DNA of 64,000 nt from Sialis fuliginosa (Eukaryota > Arthropoda > Insecta > Megaloptera > Sialidae): assembly GCA_961205875.1 (NCBI GenBank), contig OY540816.1, forward strand, positions 8,752,701-8,816,700. The letters run 5' to 3'. Position 1 is the first letter of the stretch; each line of letters opens with the position of its first letter. Position numbers and translations under genes: made by a program. Shown piece after piece: positions 1-10,560 of this stretch. The notes below the pieces were generated by a model that was not told the origin of the DNA, did not search any database, and worked only from the letters and a program-made list of their open reading frames with translations.

Positions 1-710
1 CATGAAAAATAAGTAAGTTTTACTTGAAATATTTTTTTCTTAAAAATGTAGCCTGGTACAGTAAATTTAGTTTTCGAATAACCACACCATCCTTATCTCG
101 GGACAGACTAATTTTACGAAATGATAAAATTGAATACCGTCGGTATAAGTATAACCCAATATTATGCAGATCGGATTCATGGGCGCCGGGAGGGGGGTGC
201 AAGGAGGTGCACTTGCACCCCCCTGGCAAATGAAATAATTAAGAAATACAATTGTAATTTTAAAATTTAATACATTTGCACCCCCCCCGGCAAAATGAAA
301 AAAAATTTACTCCGTGAATAATAAGGTATAAATGTGAAAATATTAAACTGAGAACCTTTTTTTTTTAGTCGTTTCAGTTTTGAATTATACAATTGAAGAC
401 CTTTTTTTTTTTTTTTATTTTTTTACTCATGTTAATATTCATAACAAAAAATTTTTTATATCAAGATGCACCCCCCTAGCAGAAATCCTGTCGGCGCCCA
501 TGGGATTGTATAGATTTTTTGCCCTGACAAGAGCCGACGGGTGTTTAAACATTTATTTATTTATCGGCTAAAAATATTTTCAGAGAAAATTGATATGCAA
601 CCTCCTCATAGTGAACATATTATGTTGACGGTATTCAGTTTTATCATCTCACAAAATTAGTATATCGCGAGATAAGGATTGACTGTGCCAGGAAAACTTA
701 TTTTTTCATG
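1..710. repeat. foldback element with about 110-150-bp inverted arms
   Basis: The left arm (1 to about 150) and right arm (about 600-710) are inverted copies. Both begin CATGAAAAA at the outer end and share TCCTTATCTCG and ACTGAATACCGTC-like blocks. The left end touches the window edge, so the true start may lie outside. A second element (178-502) is nested in the middle. Confidence 0.65.
178..502. mobile_element. nested GC-ended TIR element
   Basis: The ends are CATGGGCGCCG (178-188) and its exact inverse CGGCGCCCATG (492-502), followed inside by G-rich and C-rich runs. GGATT flanks both sides (173-177, 503-507). Inside are two T-rich blocks after AGAACC or AGACC (about 350 and 396) that recur in the hAT elements at 18978 and 23582. 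Confidence 0.6.
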
Positions 711-1255
711 TAATACTAGAATCTGTATTAAAAATACGGAGTTCTTGTTTAAAAAAATGAAGTTGACATTCAAATGACCTTAAAATTGCCACCTAAAAAA
801 AACTTAATCACAGTACATCGTTGTCCCTCTTCAAACCGTGCAACTTTTGTCTGAAATATTTTTCGATAGAACCTCGCCATAAAAAATTAAAGGGAGTAGA
901 CACCTAAAATGGGTTACCTGTATAGTATATATCGTTATTTAAATGTAATATTTTTTCTAGGTCTAACATACGAATGATTTTAAATCCTATATGAGTGGTA
1001 TACGATATTTGAGAGGGTCATTGAGAATTGTAACGATATCTCATCTGAAAAAACATGATCAAAATAAATTTCTCATATCTGTAGGTACGACAAAAATTAA
1101 AGAATTTTTAAGAGTAAAAAAAATTACAGAAAACCCGCCTTAAAAAAACAGGACCAAAATTTGAGGAGGGGGCAAAAAGTAGTCATTTTCCCCTCACTGA
1201 AAATTTTGGAGGGAAAAATTTTCTCCCTCTTCCGACTCCGGTGCCACTGAACATT
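711..1255. other. no recognised feature
   Basis: AT-rich intronic DNA. No coding frame, repeat partner or structure stands out. Confidence 0.5.
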
Positions 1256-1264
1256 GCTGAGAAC

Positions 1265-1731
1265 CAAGGTATATAAAGACAAGGTAGTCTCATCAGCTCC
1301 TTGACCAATCAGCGTTGGGACGGAAATTGACGTCACTACGAAGTTATATTCAAATGTTATAAATGTATAATAGAATATCAATTTATTTACTCTTTTTTCG
1401 TATTTTTTGATATTTTAACAACATATACAATCAAAGAAGTACAAATTCAACATTGCAAAATCATAAAAAGAACGTATTGCCAACTTAAGAATAATAAAAA
1501 TGACGCTTCCCGAATAGACCAAATTGTCTGTGACAGCGTTTTTGTATTGATTGATTCTATGTGTTGTTAAAATATCAAAAAATACGAAAATAAGAATAAA
1601 TAAAGGATTTTTTTTTGTCATTCTATTATACATTTATAACATTTGAATATGTCTTCATGATGACGTCAATTCCCACGCCAACGCTGATAGGTCAAGGAGC
1701 TGATGAAACTATCTTGTCTTTATATACCTTG
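1265..1731. mobile_element. MITE family A, copy 1 (9-bp target duplication)
   Basis: The ends are CAAGGTATATAAAGACAAGG and its inverse. The 9-bp duplication GCTGAGAAC is exact on both sides (1256-1264 and 1732-1740), a length typical of Mutator-like transposons. Nearly the whole 467 bp folds back on itself. It carries no transposase. It lies from position +35 of Pax intron 2. Other copies are at 22662-23161 and 31674-32152. Confidence 0.9.
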
Positions 1732-1765
1732 GCTGAGAACCACAAACAATCGATTCCAAACATAC

Positions 1766-2028
1766 CTGTGATCCTCCACCGTCGCTGCCGCTTCCCGCAC
1801 TGGTCGTGCGCGGTTTTGAGCCGCCGATGACTCCGGGTCTGATGCTGCCTGTTTCCTGGTACCTGTTGAGTATCTTAGACACGCACCCGTGCGAGACTCG
1901 CAGCTGTCGGGAAATGACGCACGGACGGACCCCGGCCGCGGCCATCTCGACAATCTTCAATCGGATGTGGTTCGGTAAAGGCCTCCCGTTGATAAACACT
2001 CCGCCGAGCTGGTTGACACGGCCCTGAC
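1766..2028 (-). CDS. gsb: Pax3/7 (gooseberry-class) gene, exon 2 with N-terminal half of the paired domain
   Basis: This exon encodes residues 48-135 of the predicted protein. The acceptor is TGTGCAG at 2035-2029. Residues 48-121 are the PAI half of a paired domain: [10 protein letters not shown] with the beta hairpin, [29 protein letters not shown] as recognition helices, then [12 protein letters not shown] and GGSKPR at the start of the linker. In known Pax proteins this half contacts DNA in the minor and major grooves. After SKPR come 14 residues, [14 protein letters not shown] (122-135), then CAG|GTATGT in phase 0. Vertebrate Pax3/7 also has a phase-0 intron at this linker, with an optional Gln, but without the Gly/Ser run. 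No octapeptide or homeodomain is in the window. Conservation makes the class certain; the paralogue is not. Confidence 0.97.
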
Positions 2029-2329
2029 CTGCACATTGTTGATAGTTTGGTGTTATTGTTGTAGTAATTGGGTTGATAATTACATCCATCAATTATGTAT
2101 TATTGGAAGTGGTATTCCAAGGCTGATGACAGAGGTGTAGTTGTATTACAAGTGGTCGATATTGTGATATCTTAGATCAAGCGTGTGCAAACATATTTTA
2201 ATTTGACTCAAAGGATATAATATACTTACAAGTTTCCGTCTTTCTGATGTGAACTTTTTTTTAGAAATATACTATCAAAAAATTATATTGAATTACACAG
2301 GTAGAAAATTGACTTGCAACAAGGATTGA

Positions 2330-2740
2330 CGTTTGAATAATAAAATAATAAATGTCCCTTAGGTGTACCAAGTCTTATCAAAATTAGTGAGATAATACTC
2401 GCAATGTTCGATTTTTAGACGAAAAAAGTTACAAAATTTCAAATATTTCCAAAACCCCTAATCCGATTAGCACCAAAATCAATAGGTCTGGAGAACTCAC
2501 TGAGTTAAATATTTTCCCCAAAAATAATTCAGATTGGTGTATTTTTACAGTAGTTATCGTGAACGAAAAAAAATTCTACATCCTGACACACAGACACACG
2601 CACAGCCGCCATGCGGAAATTAACTTTTCTTTACGTTTTGAAGTTAGTACAATCAGAATTTGTCATTTTCTCGGACACGATTTTTCGATGGTATTACAAT
2701 ACTTCCATTTCTTTCAGAACATGGAAGTAAAAAAACGTAA
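2330..2740 (+). repeat. dispersed repeat, copy 1
   Basis: This stretch is shared with 51815-52235 at high similarity, including AATGTCCCTTAG, CCAAGTCTTATCAAAATTAG, a CACACGCACAGCCGCCATGC block and CGATGGTATTACAATACTT. Coding frames are broken. Its class is not recognised. Confidence 0.75.
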
Positions 2741-2929
2741 CAAAATATATACTAAAACCTGGGCAAAGAACATATTATGAATTAAAAAAAAAAACACGTA
2801 AATCGAACTTCAAATTTGTTTTTTTTTTCGAAAAATGGGGAACACTACGATTGCTATTTTTCATGGAATAAAATATAATCATAAATATAGATTCATATAT
2901 GTATTATTAATTATTTTGATCATAGATAT

Positions 2930-3682
2930 GTTATGGGCAAAGCCCGCAGAATGTACAGAGTTGACACTGCCCGGGAAATGTCAGCATTACACATTGCTGC
3001 TGGGAAAAGTTCGAAGAAATGGTTAATTACAAACTCGGCCTGTTTTTAAGTTATATACATATGTACATCAAATTTTTAAAATAGATTAATTTAATAAATA
3101 TATTTTAAAACTTGTACCAAGTAATTTTCTTGATAGTTAATATCAGTTGAACATCATAATACAGTTATGCACATAACGATTTAGCAATGGTCACGTTCAC
3201 GACTGACCAAAAACAGTGAACAACGAGTTTTGATTGGTTGATTCATGAAATTTCTGGTGGATTGTACCAGAAATTAAAAGAATGTCATTTTTTAAGCGTG
3301 TAAGGAAGTGAGAAAGAAGTAACTAGAAAGAGATAGAAACTAGTGTTCTGGCAGAAACGCTCAATATGAAGTGAACATAAAAGTTCCTTAGTTAGCTTGG
3401 TCACTAGTTTCTATGTCTTTCTAGTTACTTCTTTCTCACTTCCTTACACGCTTAAAAAATGACATTCTTTAAATTTCTGGTACATTCCACCAGAAATTCC
3501 ATGAATCAACCAATCAAAGCTCGTTGTTCACTGTTTTTGGTCAGTCGTGAACGTGACCATTGTCGACAATGTTTGCTAAAAATCAGACTGAGTCCGTTAA
3601 TTAACTATTTCTGCGATCATTTCTCAGCTGACATTGCCCGGGTATTGTCGACTTTGTACACCCTGAGGGCTTTGCCCGTAAC
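2930..3682. mobile_element. long foldback element with GGGCAAAGCCC ends
   Basis: The outer ends TGTTATGGGCAAAGCCC and GGGCTTTGCCCGTAACA are inverted copies. The arms run to about 3350 and back from about 3400, broken by small insertions on the left. Shared blocks include TGGTCACGTTCACGACTGACC and its inverse, and a long stretch around the centre at 3280-3460. There is no transposase frame. Confidence 0.8.
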
Positions 3683-5748
3683 AAATATATACAATCTTTG
3701 AGAATTGAAATGCGAGCACATAAATATACATTACATTTATAATATAATTTATACCTATATAGAATATTTGAATAAAGTTCAAGAACTTTCTTATTAACCT
3801 ATAGGTACTAAACTAGTGACATATAATATTTATAGTTTCTTATAGGTCAAATCATAAAAAAATAATTCATTGTAATATTAAACGATGGAAGTGTTAAATA
3901 ATTTAGTATATTATTATTTATATTAAAACTATAATGCGCGGGGAGTTTTTAATATTTTAAATTTTAATCTATTTTTTTCATTTTGAAATAAGTATGTGTC
4001 GTGAGGAATTTTTCCATTTGATCATTATAAAAGACAATTCATTGCAATCATAACCAGAATTTTATTAGAGATATCCCGGGAATGTAATAACAATAAAGTA
4101 AAATTACTTTAGTCGGAAGATAAAATAAAGACAATGTGAAACTATAAACAGTTAACAGTTGTAATGTCTCGTAGACTGTAAACAATAATTGATAGTTTAC
4201 GAAAATACCATAAATTAGATTGAACAATTTCACATTACAATTTCAGATCAATGTTTTATCACAATGTATAAATATTTTTTATTATTTTTGCAACATTGCA
4301 CTTGTTAATGTAAATATTGTAATAAAATGCTGACATAAATAAGTATCTTAATTTAAATCTTAATATGTTTGCAGAATAAAAAACGAATGACTTAATTTTA
4401 CACTCGTTGACTTATATTAATTAAATATTTAATTTAAACCATTTAAGTCAAGGTAACTAACTCAAAAATACAATAAAACAAAGATTTTAATTAAGTTAAA
4501 TAAAAAACATTTCCTATCTATTTCCTGTAAATTAATTATCTCTGCCTGCGATCGCTTTGAGGCCCCTCAAATCTTAAAGTTCTATAGAAAAAATCCTAGT
4601 TTCTACATGTCTAAAATCACAATTGTCTTCAGTAATATTTTCCAAATTACAAATATATCATCCAGAATTACACGAATTACGAATATGGTACGATACCTTC
4701 CTCCTCAATCCAATTATTTGGTACTTGTCTATTATATATCTGGCATTTGCAAATGGCAAGTGACATGAAGTGTATGATTTGAGCCAATGTGTGTAAAGTG
4801 TGTACTATTAATTTAAAGAGAAACAATAATTTTCTGGATTAAGAGTATATTTCTATATTAAGAAAATATTAATTTAGTTATATTTAAATAAAACAAGGAT
4901 TTCTTGGCCCAAGTCAACTTTTCCGTGCAGCCCAGTGAAATTTTGCAAAATCTAAAACATAATATAAAATCCGATTTTCCTTCTATTGCGGTGATATTAA
5001 TTCCAAGAAACCATCGACGAAGTTCTCAGGAATGGAAAAACATAGTGTTACGAATATCTCATTAAGTCACACTTCTAAAAGTATGTGTTTACTATTTCTT
5101 TAAAAATATTTCGTTTAAATAAGGACGTGTTCTTATAAATAATAGAAAATTGACAGATGTGTCAAAAGTTAAACTAATAAGACATGATGTTTTCACATAA
5201 TGACATTATATTGTAGGTAATATACAGAGCTTCTTCTTAACGTCTCCTTTTCCATTTCAGCACGTTGATCTCTCTTGAGGACCCCCTGCGGTGTTGACAG
5301 GATCACAGATCCTTGCACAGTAGGATATAGCTTGTAAATATCTGACATGGTCAACAAACAACGGATTACGGAAGGTGCTGAAGTCACTTTTGTCACATTT
5401 ACTGTGAGCTATTTTAAAAGTCAATTACCCTGGCATTCCAAATGTAATATAACAGGATTATCTTTAAAACTTTTGCTACTTCAGGAATAAGACGTTTGTT
5501 TGCATTTCGTTTTTTAATTATATTTTTTCTTGTTTATGGAATAGTAGCATTTGTAGTTTTTACATTTTTCTTCAGAATTCTTAACAACTTTCATTTGAAT
5601 ATGATTATGTCCTATATTTTCGTATTTTTTAAAATCATCTGGCGTAGAATTACAATTATTAATATTAATAATTATTAAATATTTTTTATTAAAGGAATAC
5701 TTATGATTATAAAATTACTTATACTACAGTTACTTTCTGTAACTATTA
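3683..5748. other. intron 1 stretch with no recognised repeat
   Basis: AT-rich. Only a 5231-5420 minus-strand open frame behind a TTCAG stands out (see findings). Nothing else could be supported. Confidence 0.45.
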
Positions 5749-5751
5749 GGC

Positions 5752-5782
5752 TACTGATGAGGACTTCTTGTGAAGTCGAAAG
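5752..5782 (+). ncRNA. hammerhead-ribozyme-like core, incomplete
   Basis: CTGATGA is followed by a 6-bp hairpin stem (GACTTC/GAAGTC, loop TTGT) and then GAAA, which is the conserved core order CUGANGA-helix II-GAAA. No partner for helix III (after GAAA) or helix I could be found nearby, so this is probably a decayed copy or chance. Confidence 0.3.
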
Positions 5783-5785
5783 AGT

Positions 5786-7125
5786 GTTATTGTTTTATAT
5801 TTAGTTAAGTGAATAGATATAAAATTATATTTAAAAAAATAGTATTTATTATAAACATCAGTGCTAAATATAAAACGTGGTTTAAATGTAGGTATTAAAT
5901 ATTGTTTTCAGATTTACTTAAACATTATTTTTGTAAATCGAATACTCAGCGTCATTCTTCTCGATTTATTTATATCTTGCCTCGGGTTATTTTTTTCTGG
6001 GAACGATATTTTCAACCTAATTAGTCAAAATATATTTTCCTGATATTTTCTACGGATAGTTTACGTTATTCAGTTGTTCGAGTAATTTTTCTGACTTGCA
6101 GAATTTATAAAATATGTATTTGACGTTTAACATTTTTATGTAAAAAGACACATTAAAATATGCGTTATGTACAGAGTCGTACTTATGAACAAGCGCAGGA
6201 GGTGCAAACTGGGGCATTGTAAGGGACCTTGACGAGTAATATAGTAGGGAAATTAGGCGACTGCCTAGGAACTCGAAGTGTTGTTAATTAATTAACCATC
6301 TGGGTTAATTAACTAACGAGTTTTTTAGGGTAGTGAAGAGCAAAAAAAAGCTCTCACATAATGTTAATTTAACCTCGGTCTTAAAATGTGTAAGTACGGT
6401 CCTGGTTATCTTGTTTTCTTATATTATTATTTTGGTATTTTGATGCGAAATATTATGTCGATTACCGATTTTGATGATGCTTTATTATTTTTATACTTTA
6501 CATCTTAATTTTACATCCTTTTTAGCCGTTCTCCTGAATCGTAAGTATACAATAGGCAGGTAAATAAATATTTTCTTGAATATTAATTTCTATTTGTTGA
6601 ATAAATAATCGAAAGAATAATACCAATCAGAGCATGTATAAAGGTATAAATATCTTTGTTTATTTAAAACTCATTTTGTTTATTTGGTAGAGTGTTTCGA
6701 ATCAGACAATACAGAAGAAACTTTCATTTGTCAGTTATTTGATTTGCTTTCATTTAAACAAGGTTTATTCAAACACTCGAATAAAATGCAACCGGATGTT
6801 TATTCAACTAGGTGTAAATTACATTGATTGATTTTCTATGATTGGAACATTGCACATAGGTACCTAGATAATTGATGTTGTCGACCATTGGCGTCCGCAG
6901 AAAGAGTGTGTATCTTTTATACATTATTCTACATACATATACAGTAAGCTCAGATTTATGCGAGGGTCCTAATACCTATATAATAATTCTAAAACTTTGA
7001 ATTTATTTAAATTTTTGTATTTGTTTCAAAAAGGTTCGAACACGATTATTTATGGAAAAAATACTAGGACGTTAAAGAATCTTGGAGATTAGACCATTAA
7101 TGGTTATTAAATACTGATTGAAATT
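5786..7125. other. no recognised feature
   Basis: AT-rich intronic DNA with no repeat partner seen. Confidence 0.45.
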
Positions 7126-7200
7126 GAAAGTCCTGAAGATGTCCACTGCAAAATGCTACGAAACGTTAACCGAGAAAACGACCAAATCACTCGGAAACCA
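7126..7200. repeat. fragment of CTGAAGA...CGAAACGTT repeat family
   Basis: It contains CTGAAGATGTCCACTGCA and ACGAAACGTTAACCGA, then GACCAAATCAC. Inverse or direct relatives are at 32560-32725, 38160-38290 and 45119-45205. The motif set resembles hammerhead-bearing repeat ends known from Penelope-like elements; that link is an inference. Confidence 0.5.
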
Positions 7201-7204
7201 AGAT

Positions 7205-7734
7205 TCATTTCACGATTACTGCAAAAGCCTCGAAGATTATAAAGATTGTTAAAAATTAGTGTTTCACTAGAAAATAATGTTACTTTTAAATAAAACTGCA
7301 TACAGTTTGGTGGTAGTATTTATAAGTATAACGAAGTATATAATGTGTCATGAAAACAGTATTTTTTATGGCAGGACTTGAAGAAAACTGATAGGAATTG
7401 ACTGAATATTAAAAATGAGGTTCCGCGGATAAGCAAATTACAATAAAGTTAATTAAGATAGACGTAAAAATATTTTCGTAATACTTAATATTTGTCTATG
7501 TAGAATCGTGTATTTTTTGTGGAAGCTTATGTTTTAGATCACTGAAAGGTTAATTAATTTTCCGGTGAATTATAGTTGCATTAAAAAATTACGATTTGCT
7601 AATTAATCTATTCTATAACTAATATCATTTATAAAGATACCTATATCTACAGAGTTAGTCATATCAGTTGGAACAAACTTGAACAGTTGATCGAGAAAAA
7701 TATTTTAATAAAAAAAGTTCAGATTAAAGGTTTT
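7205..7734. other. no recognised feature
   Basis: AT-rich intronic DNA. Confidence 0.45.
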
Positions 7735-8410
7735 TCCTTATAAAATTAGTTTTTATTTAATATCTTGTGATACAGTTATGAAATTTTATAATCGCTTTAG
7801 TATTAATATGTGTTATTGATTTTTAATATCAACCAATGATTATTTAGACCAGGGATGTGTGGGGCCAGTGGGCCCTTTGATTGCAAAATACACTTTGTTA
7901 ATCTGTCTTAAGATCAAAAGTTTACGAGAAATACGATTGTAAAGATATAGTATTGCAGAATTTGACCGAATACGGATGCTACAAATTACATAAAATAAAT
8001 GTATATTCTTATTCTAGGATGAAAAATAAAAATAATGTTTATGTAAATGTACCTTCATAAATGTATCCTTAACAACAGATATCATTTTTTAGTTTCGTTT
8101 TTTATTATACAATTGGCTATAGATCAACGAGTACTCATTTTAAAATGAATATTTACATCAATCTGTGTATTTTGTGTCATATGACTTTATAAAAATATCA
8201 AACATATAGGAAAAAAATTATGAACAAAAAAATATTAGACAAAAATCAAACGGCCCACTGGCTTCATACATCCTTGGTATAAATAATCATTGGTTGATAC
8301 TAGAAATCGATAATACACATCATTTTTAAACTGGGTATCAAATTTCATTACTGTATAAAAATAGGTTATCAAAATATTAAATAAAAACTAACTTTAGGTA
8401 AAATCTTTGG
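7735..8410. mobile_element. foldback element with about 115-bp arms
   Basis: The arms (7735-7860 and 8265-8410) are inverted copies that share TTAGTTTTTATTTAATAT and CAACCAATGATTATTTA. The inner edges read CCAGGGATGT and ACATCCTTGG beside GGGCC-type blocks. A related single arm lies at 34790-34925. Confidence 0.7.
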
Positions 8411-9224
8411 GGTCTGTAGCTCCCTCACCAATAATTTCTGGACACTAGGTCATAAGATGCCAACTACAACAATGTGATTTCTCAGGAGCGCGATTTACAA
8501 ATTTGAAGAGTACCTGTTTTGTTCAGATATCATTAAATTGAAATTTATTTTAGTGGCTAAATACATGATACGACAAATGGACCAAACGTAAGAACACACA
8601 AAAACTAAATTAAAATAAGTGTTCATCAGTATGAAAGCCAAAAAGGGGAAAAGTGTTCATTAAAAAATAGCCCAAATGTCAGTTATATTGGTAAAACTGT
8701 CGATATATAAATCAATAAGAAAATTCGTACAACTTGTAGAGTTGCGTGTGTCTTAAAATTGTTTTTATTTCTTTAAACTGACTCTAAAGACTCTAAACTG
8801 TAAATACCCTTACAGAGATTGTAAATAAATGTTTAATTGGTTAGTGAGAATTTTTATTTTGATGTGAAAAAAACATTTAAATTGATTTGTTTTTTGTTTG
8901 TTTATCATGAACTTTCGTATTGTGGGTTAGCTTAGAGTCACTCCAGTAAGTCTCGATAGCTTCGCCATTTTTAACCAAATCAGCTTTTTAATAAGATCAT
9001 TTGTGTATTATTTTTAGCAAGTATAAAAAAATTACCATTAAACATACCTAATGTAATAATATAAAGTATATTTAATGATATTGACTGAAAATATCAGAAA
9101 ATACGGCTGTAAGCGAGACTTGGCTACTTATACAATCAACTAAAAATCGACCCACGTTGTCCAAACTCTTACTGTAGTGACTCTAGGAACTAGTAGTACC
9201 TTTAAAAATATTGCAGTTTACATC
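8411..9224. other. mostly unrecognised; one short inverted pair
   Basis: TTAGAGTCACTCCAGTAA near 8932 is matched inversely near 9170-9187, suggesting a small foldback of about 270 bp. Nothing else is recognised. Confidence 0.4.
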
Positions 9225-9790
9225 TGAGGAGGTTAGTATCAAAACGCAATATCTGACATAATACAAAATGTTGAGAAAATGGTGAAAACTGATAACTGGT
9301 AAGATAAGCGGAGGAAAGTATTCAATTTTTCACTACTGGAAGATTGGACGTCGGTAAATAATCTACTAAAACGAAAAATAAAAAAAATAATTGGAATTTT
9401 TTTTTATAAAGTTTTTGCTTTTTACTTATTGCTTTTTGAACCAAAAGAAGGTACATATTGCTTTTTGAACCCAATTTTGATTATCAAAGAGTATGATTTG
9501 TATACAAGATTATTTTTTTGATTAATATAACATATTTATAAAATAAACAAATTATTACATTTTTTAAACGTGAATTTAGTAAAATATGTAATTTTTAATA
9601 CGTTTATTTTGCACAGATATTGCGTTTCGAAACAAAATTAAAACTTAAAGTAGCTTAACTATGGAACGCATTGCATTTTAACTCATAATTATTTATCAAC
9701 GAAAAAGAGGCTGCAAAGATGCATCTGATTCCACCATTAGGTGAAAAATGAAACTTTGTGCAGATATTGCGTTTTGATACTAACATCCTT
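9225..9790. repeat. inverted repeat, about 30-bp arms
   Basis: GTTAGTATCAAAACGCAATA near 9232 returns inverted at about 9765-9785, with a third weaker match near 9613. The arms bound about 560 bp of AT-rich DNA and may be a MITE. Confidence 0.6.
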
Positions 9791-9810
9791 ATCTTTAGTA
9801 TTAGGTTAAA

Positions 9811-10271
9811 TTAGTTAAGTTAATTTCTATAAGTTACTAGCTGCTACCCGCGGCTTCGCTCGCGTGGATTTCGAAACTAATTACAACCCTCCATACGTGA
9901 CATGGGCTGAAATATTTAATTTGACTATTAAAATAAAAAGCAAAAAAATATATAAATTATTTATCTAATATTATATGTATATAGATAATTTTTTTTTTTT
10001 TTGCTTTTTATTCATTATACAAAATCGTAAATATCTCGGCTCCTATGTGAAATAGGGAATTGTTTCCCCCCCTAAAATCTCCTCCTCCGTAGATACTATT
10101 TTTCCCGAATAGACCTTTATAAATTAATAATTTTTTAAATTTTTTCTTTCATAAGAACCTTCTCCTGACAATAACAAACACAAAAAAAAAATATTGAAAT
10201 CGGTCCAGCCGTTCACGCGTGATGTCGTGACCAGGGGAAATAGGGATTTAGTTAAGTTAATTTCTATAAGT
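9811..10271 (-). mobile_element. truncated Helitron-like fragment between 24-bp direct repeats
   Basis: On the minus strand the fragment ends in a hairpin-forming GC run (GAAGCCGCGGGTAGCAG) and CTAG (9840-9837) before T, the same end as the element at 15443-16111. The other end is truncated. An identical 24-bp block starting TTAGTTAAGTTAATTT flanks it at 9811-9834 and 10248-10271; the right copy stops 17 bases from the Pax exon 1 donor. Helitrons do not normally duplicate their target, so the flanking repeats are unexplained. Confidence 0.65.
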
Positions 10272-10288
10272 AATAAATTTGATCGTAC

Positions 10289-10430
10289 CTTGAAACGGAT
10301 ATCCGGGCGTCGCGTTTGCCCCGAAGCATTGTCTGTGGTGGTGCATCATAGCTACAGCTGTAGCTGCGGCTGCGGCGCCTGGGTTTGTCTGCACCGCGGC
10401 GCCCACACCACTGCCCTGTACTGTCATCAT
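10289..10430 (-). CDS. gsb: Pax3/7 (gooseberry-class) gene, coding exon 1
   Basis: First coding exon of a paired-box transcription factor. Forty-seven codons run from ATG (10430-10428) to TTT CAA plus one base at 10289, followed by a GTACGA donor. An in-frame TGA directly precedes the ATG (10433-10431), so translation in this exon cannot start further up; a second ATG follows at once. The peptide has an Ala-rich run (residues 19-27), Met-Met (28-29), a His triplet (30-32), and ends GYPFQ, the run that leads into the paired domain of fly Gooseberry proteins. The left-over G joins the GT at 2028-2027 to make a Gly codon, giving GYPFQ-GQGRVNQ with frame and motif intact. The exon is GC-rich in AT-rich surroundings. 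The symbol marks the class: gsb, gsb-n and other Pax3/7 paralogues cannot be told apart from these exons. Confidence 0.9.
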
Positions 10431-10560
10431 TCACACTGCGCCGTCGGGAGCATTCCGCGATTTAACACTTTTGTATATATATTATATCACTTATGTTTAA
10501 ACTATATATGATCCTTTTTAGTATATTCGTTTTAATAATATAAGATTCAATCGGGTAAGG
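10431..10560 (-). promoter_or_regulatory. possible 5' UTR and TATA-like box of the Pax3/7 gene
   Basis: Upstream of the start codon on the minus strand lies TATATAG at 10508-10502, which would place a start site near 10478 and give a roughly 50-base leader. AT-rich DNA gives such boxes by chance. A CAG at 10437-10435 could instead be an acceptor for an upstream non-coding exon. Confidence 0.2.

Larger units (their letters stand above)
1..1765 (-). other. gsb: partial intron 2 of the Pax3/7 gene
   Basis: This is the start of the intron that follows the paired-box exon; its donor GTATGT is at 1765-1760. No continuation of the paired domain could be found in any frame down to base 1, so exon 3 lies outside the window. 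Confidence 0.8.
2029..10288 (-). other. gsb: intron 1 of the Pax3/7 gene
   Basis: This 8,260-base intron has a GTACGA donor at 10288 and a GTGCAG acceptor at 2029. It is in phase 1 and splits the Gly codon that opens the paired domain, as vertebrate Pax3 does. It is filled with foldback elements, a dispersed repeat, a Helitron-like fragment and unrecognised AT-rich DNA. Confidence 0.88.

Noticed and set aside
1124..1381. An 85-codon minus-strand frame as possible Pax exon 3.
   Set aside because: It shows no RED-domain residues, runs into the MITE and has no suitable acceptor.
2029..2089. An ATG at 2089-2087 opens a frame that runs straight into the paired domain ([20 protein letters not shown]).
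   Set aside because: Exon 1 ends GYPFQ+G and fits the acceptor at 2029 exactly, so this is better read as intron. The context around the ATG is weak. A minor internal promoter cannot be excluded.
10194..10511. A 105-codon plus-strand open frame.
   Set aside because: It is antisense to Pax exon 1; its Cys/His-rich look comes from the Ala/His codons of the real exon.
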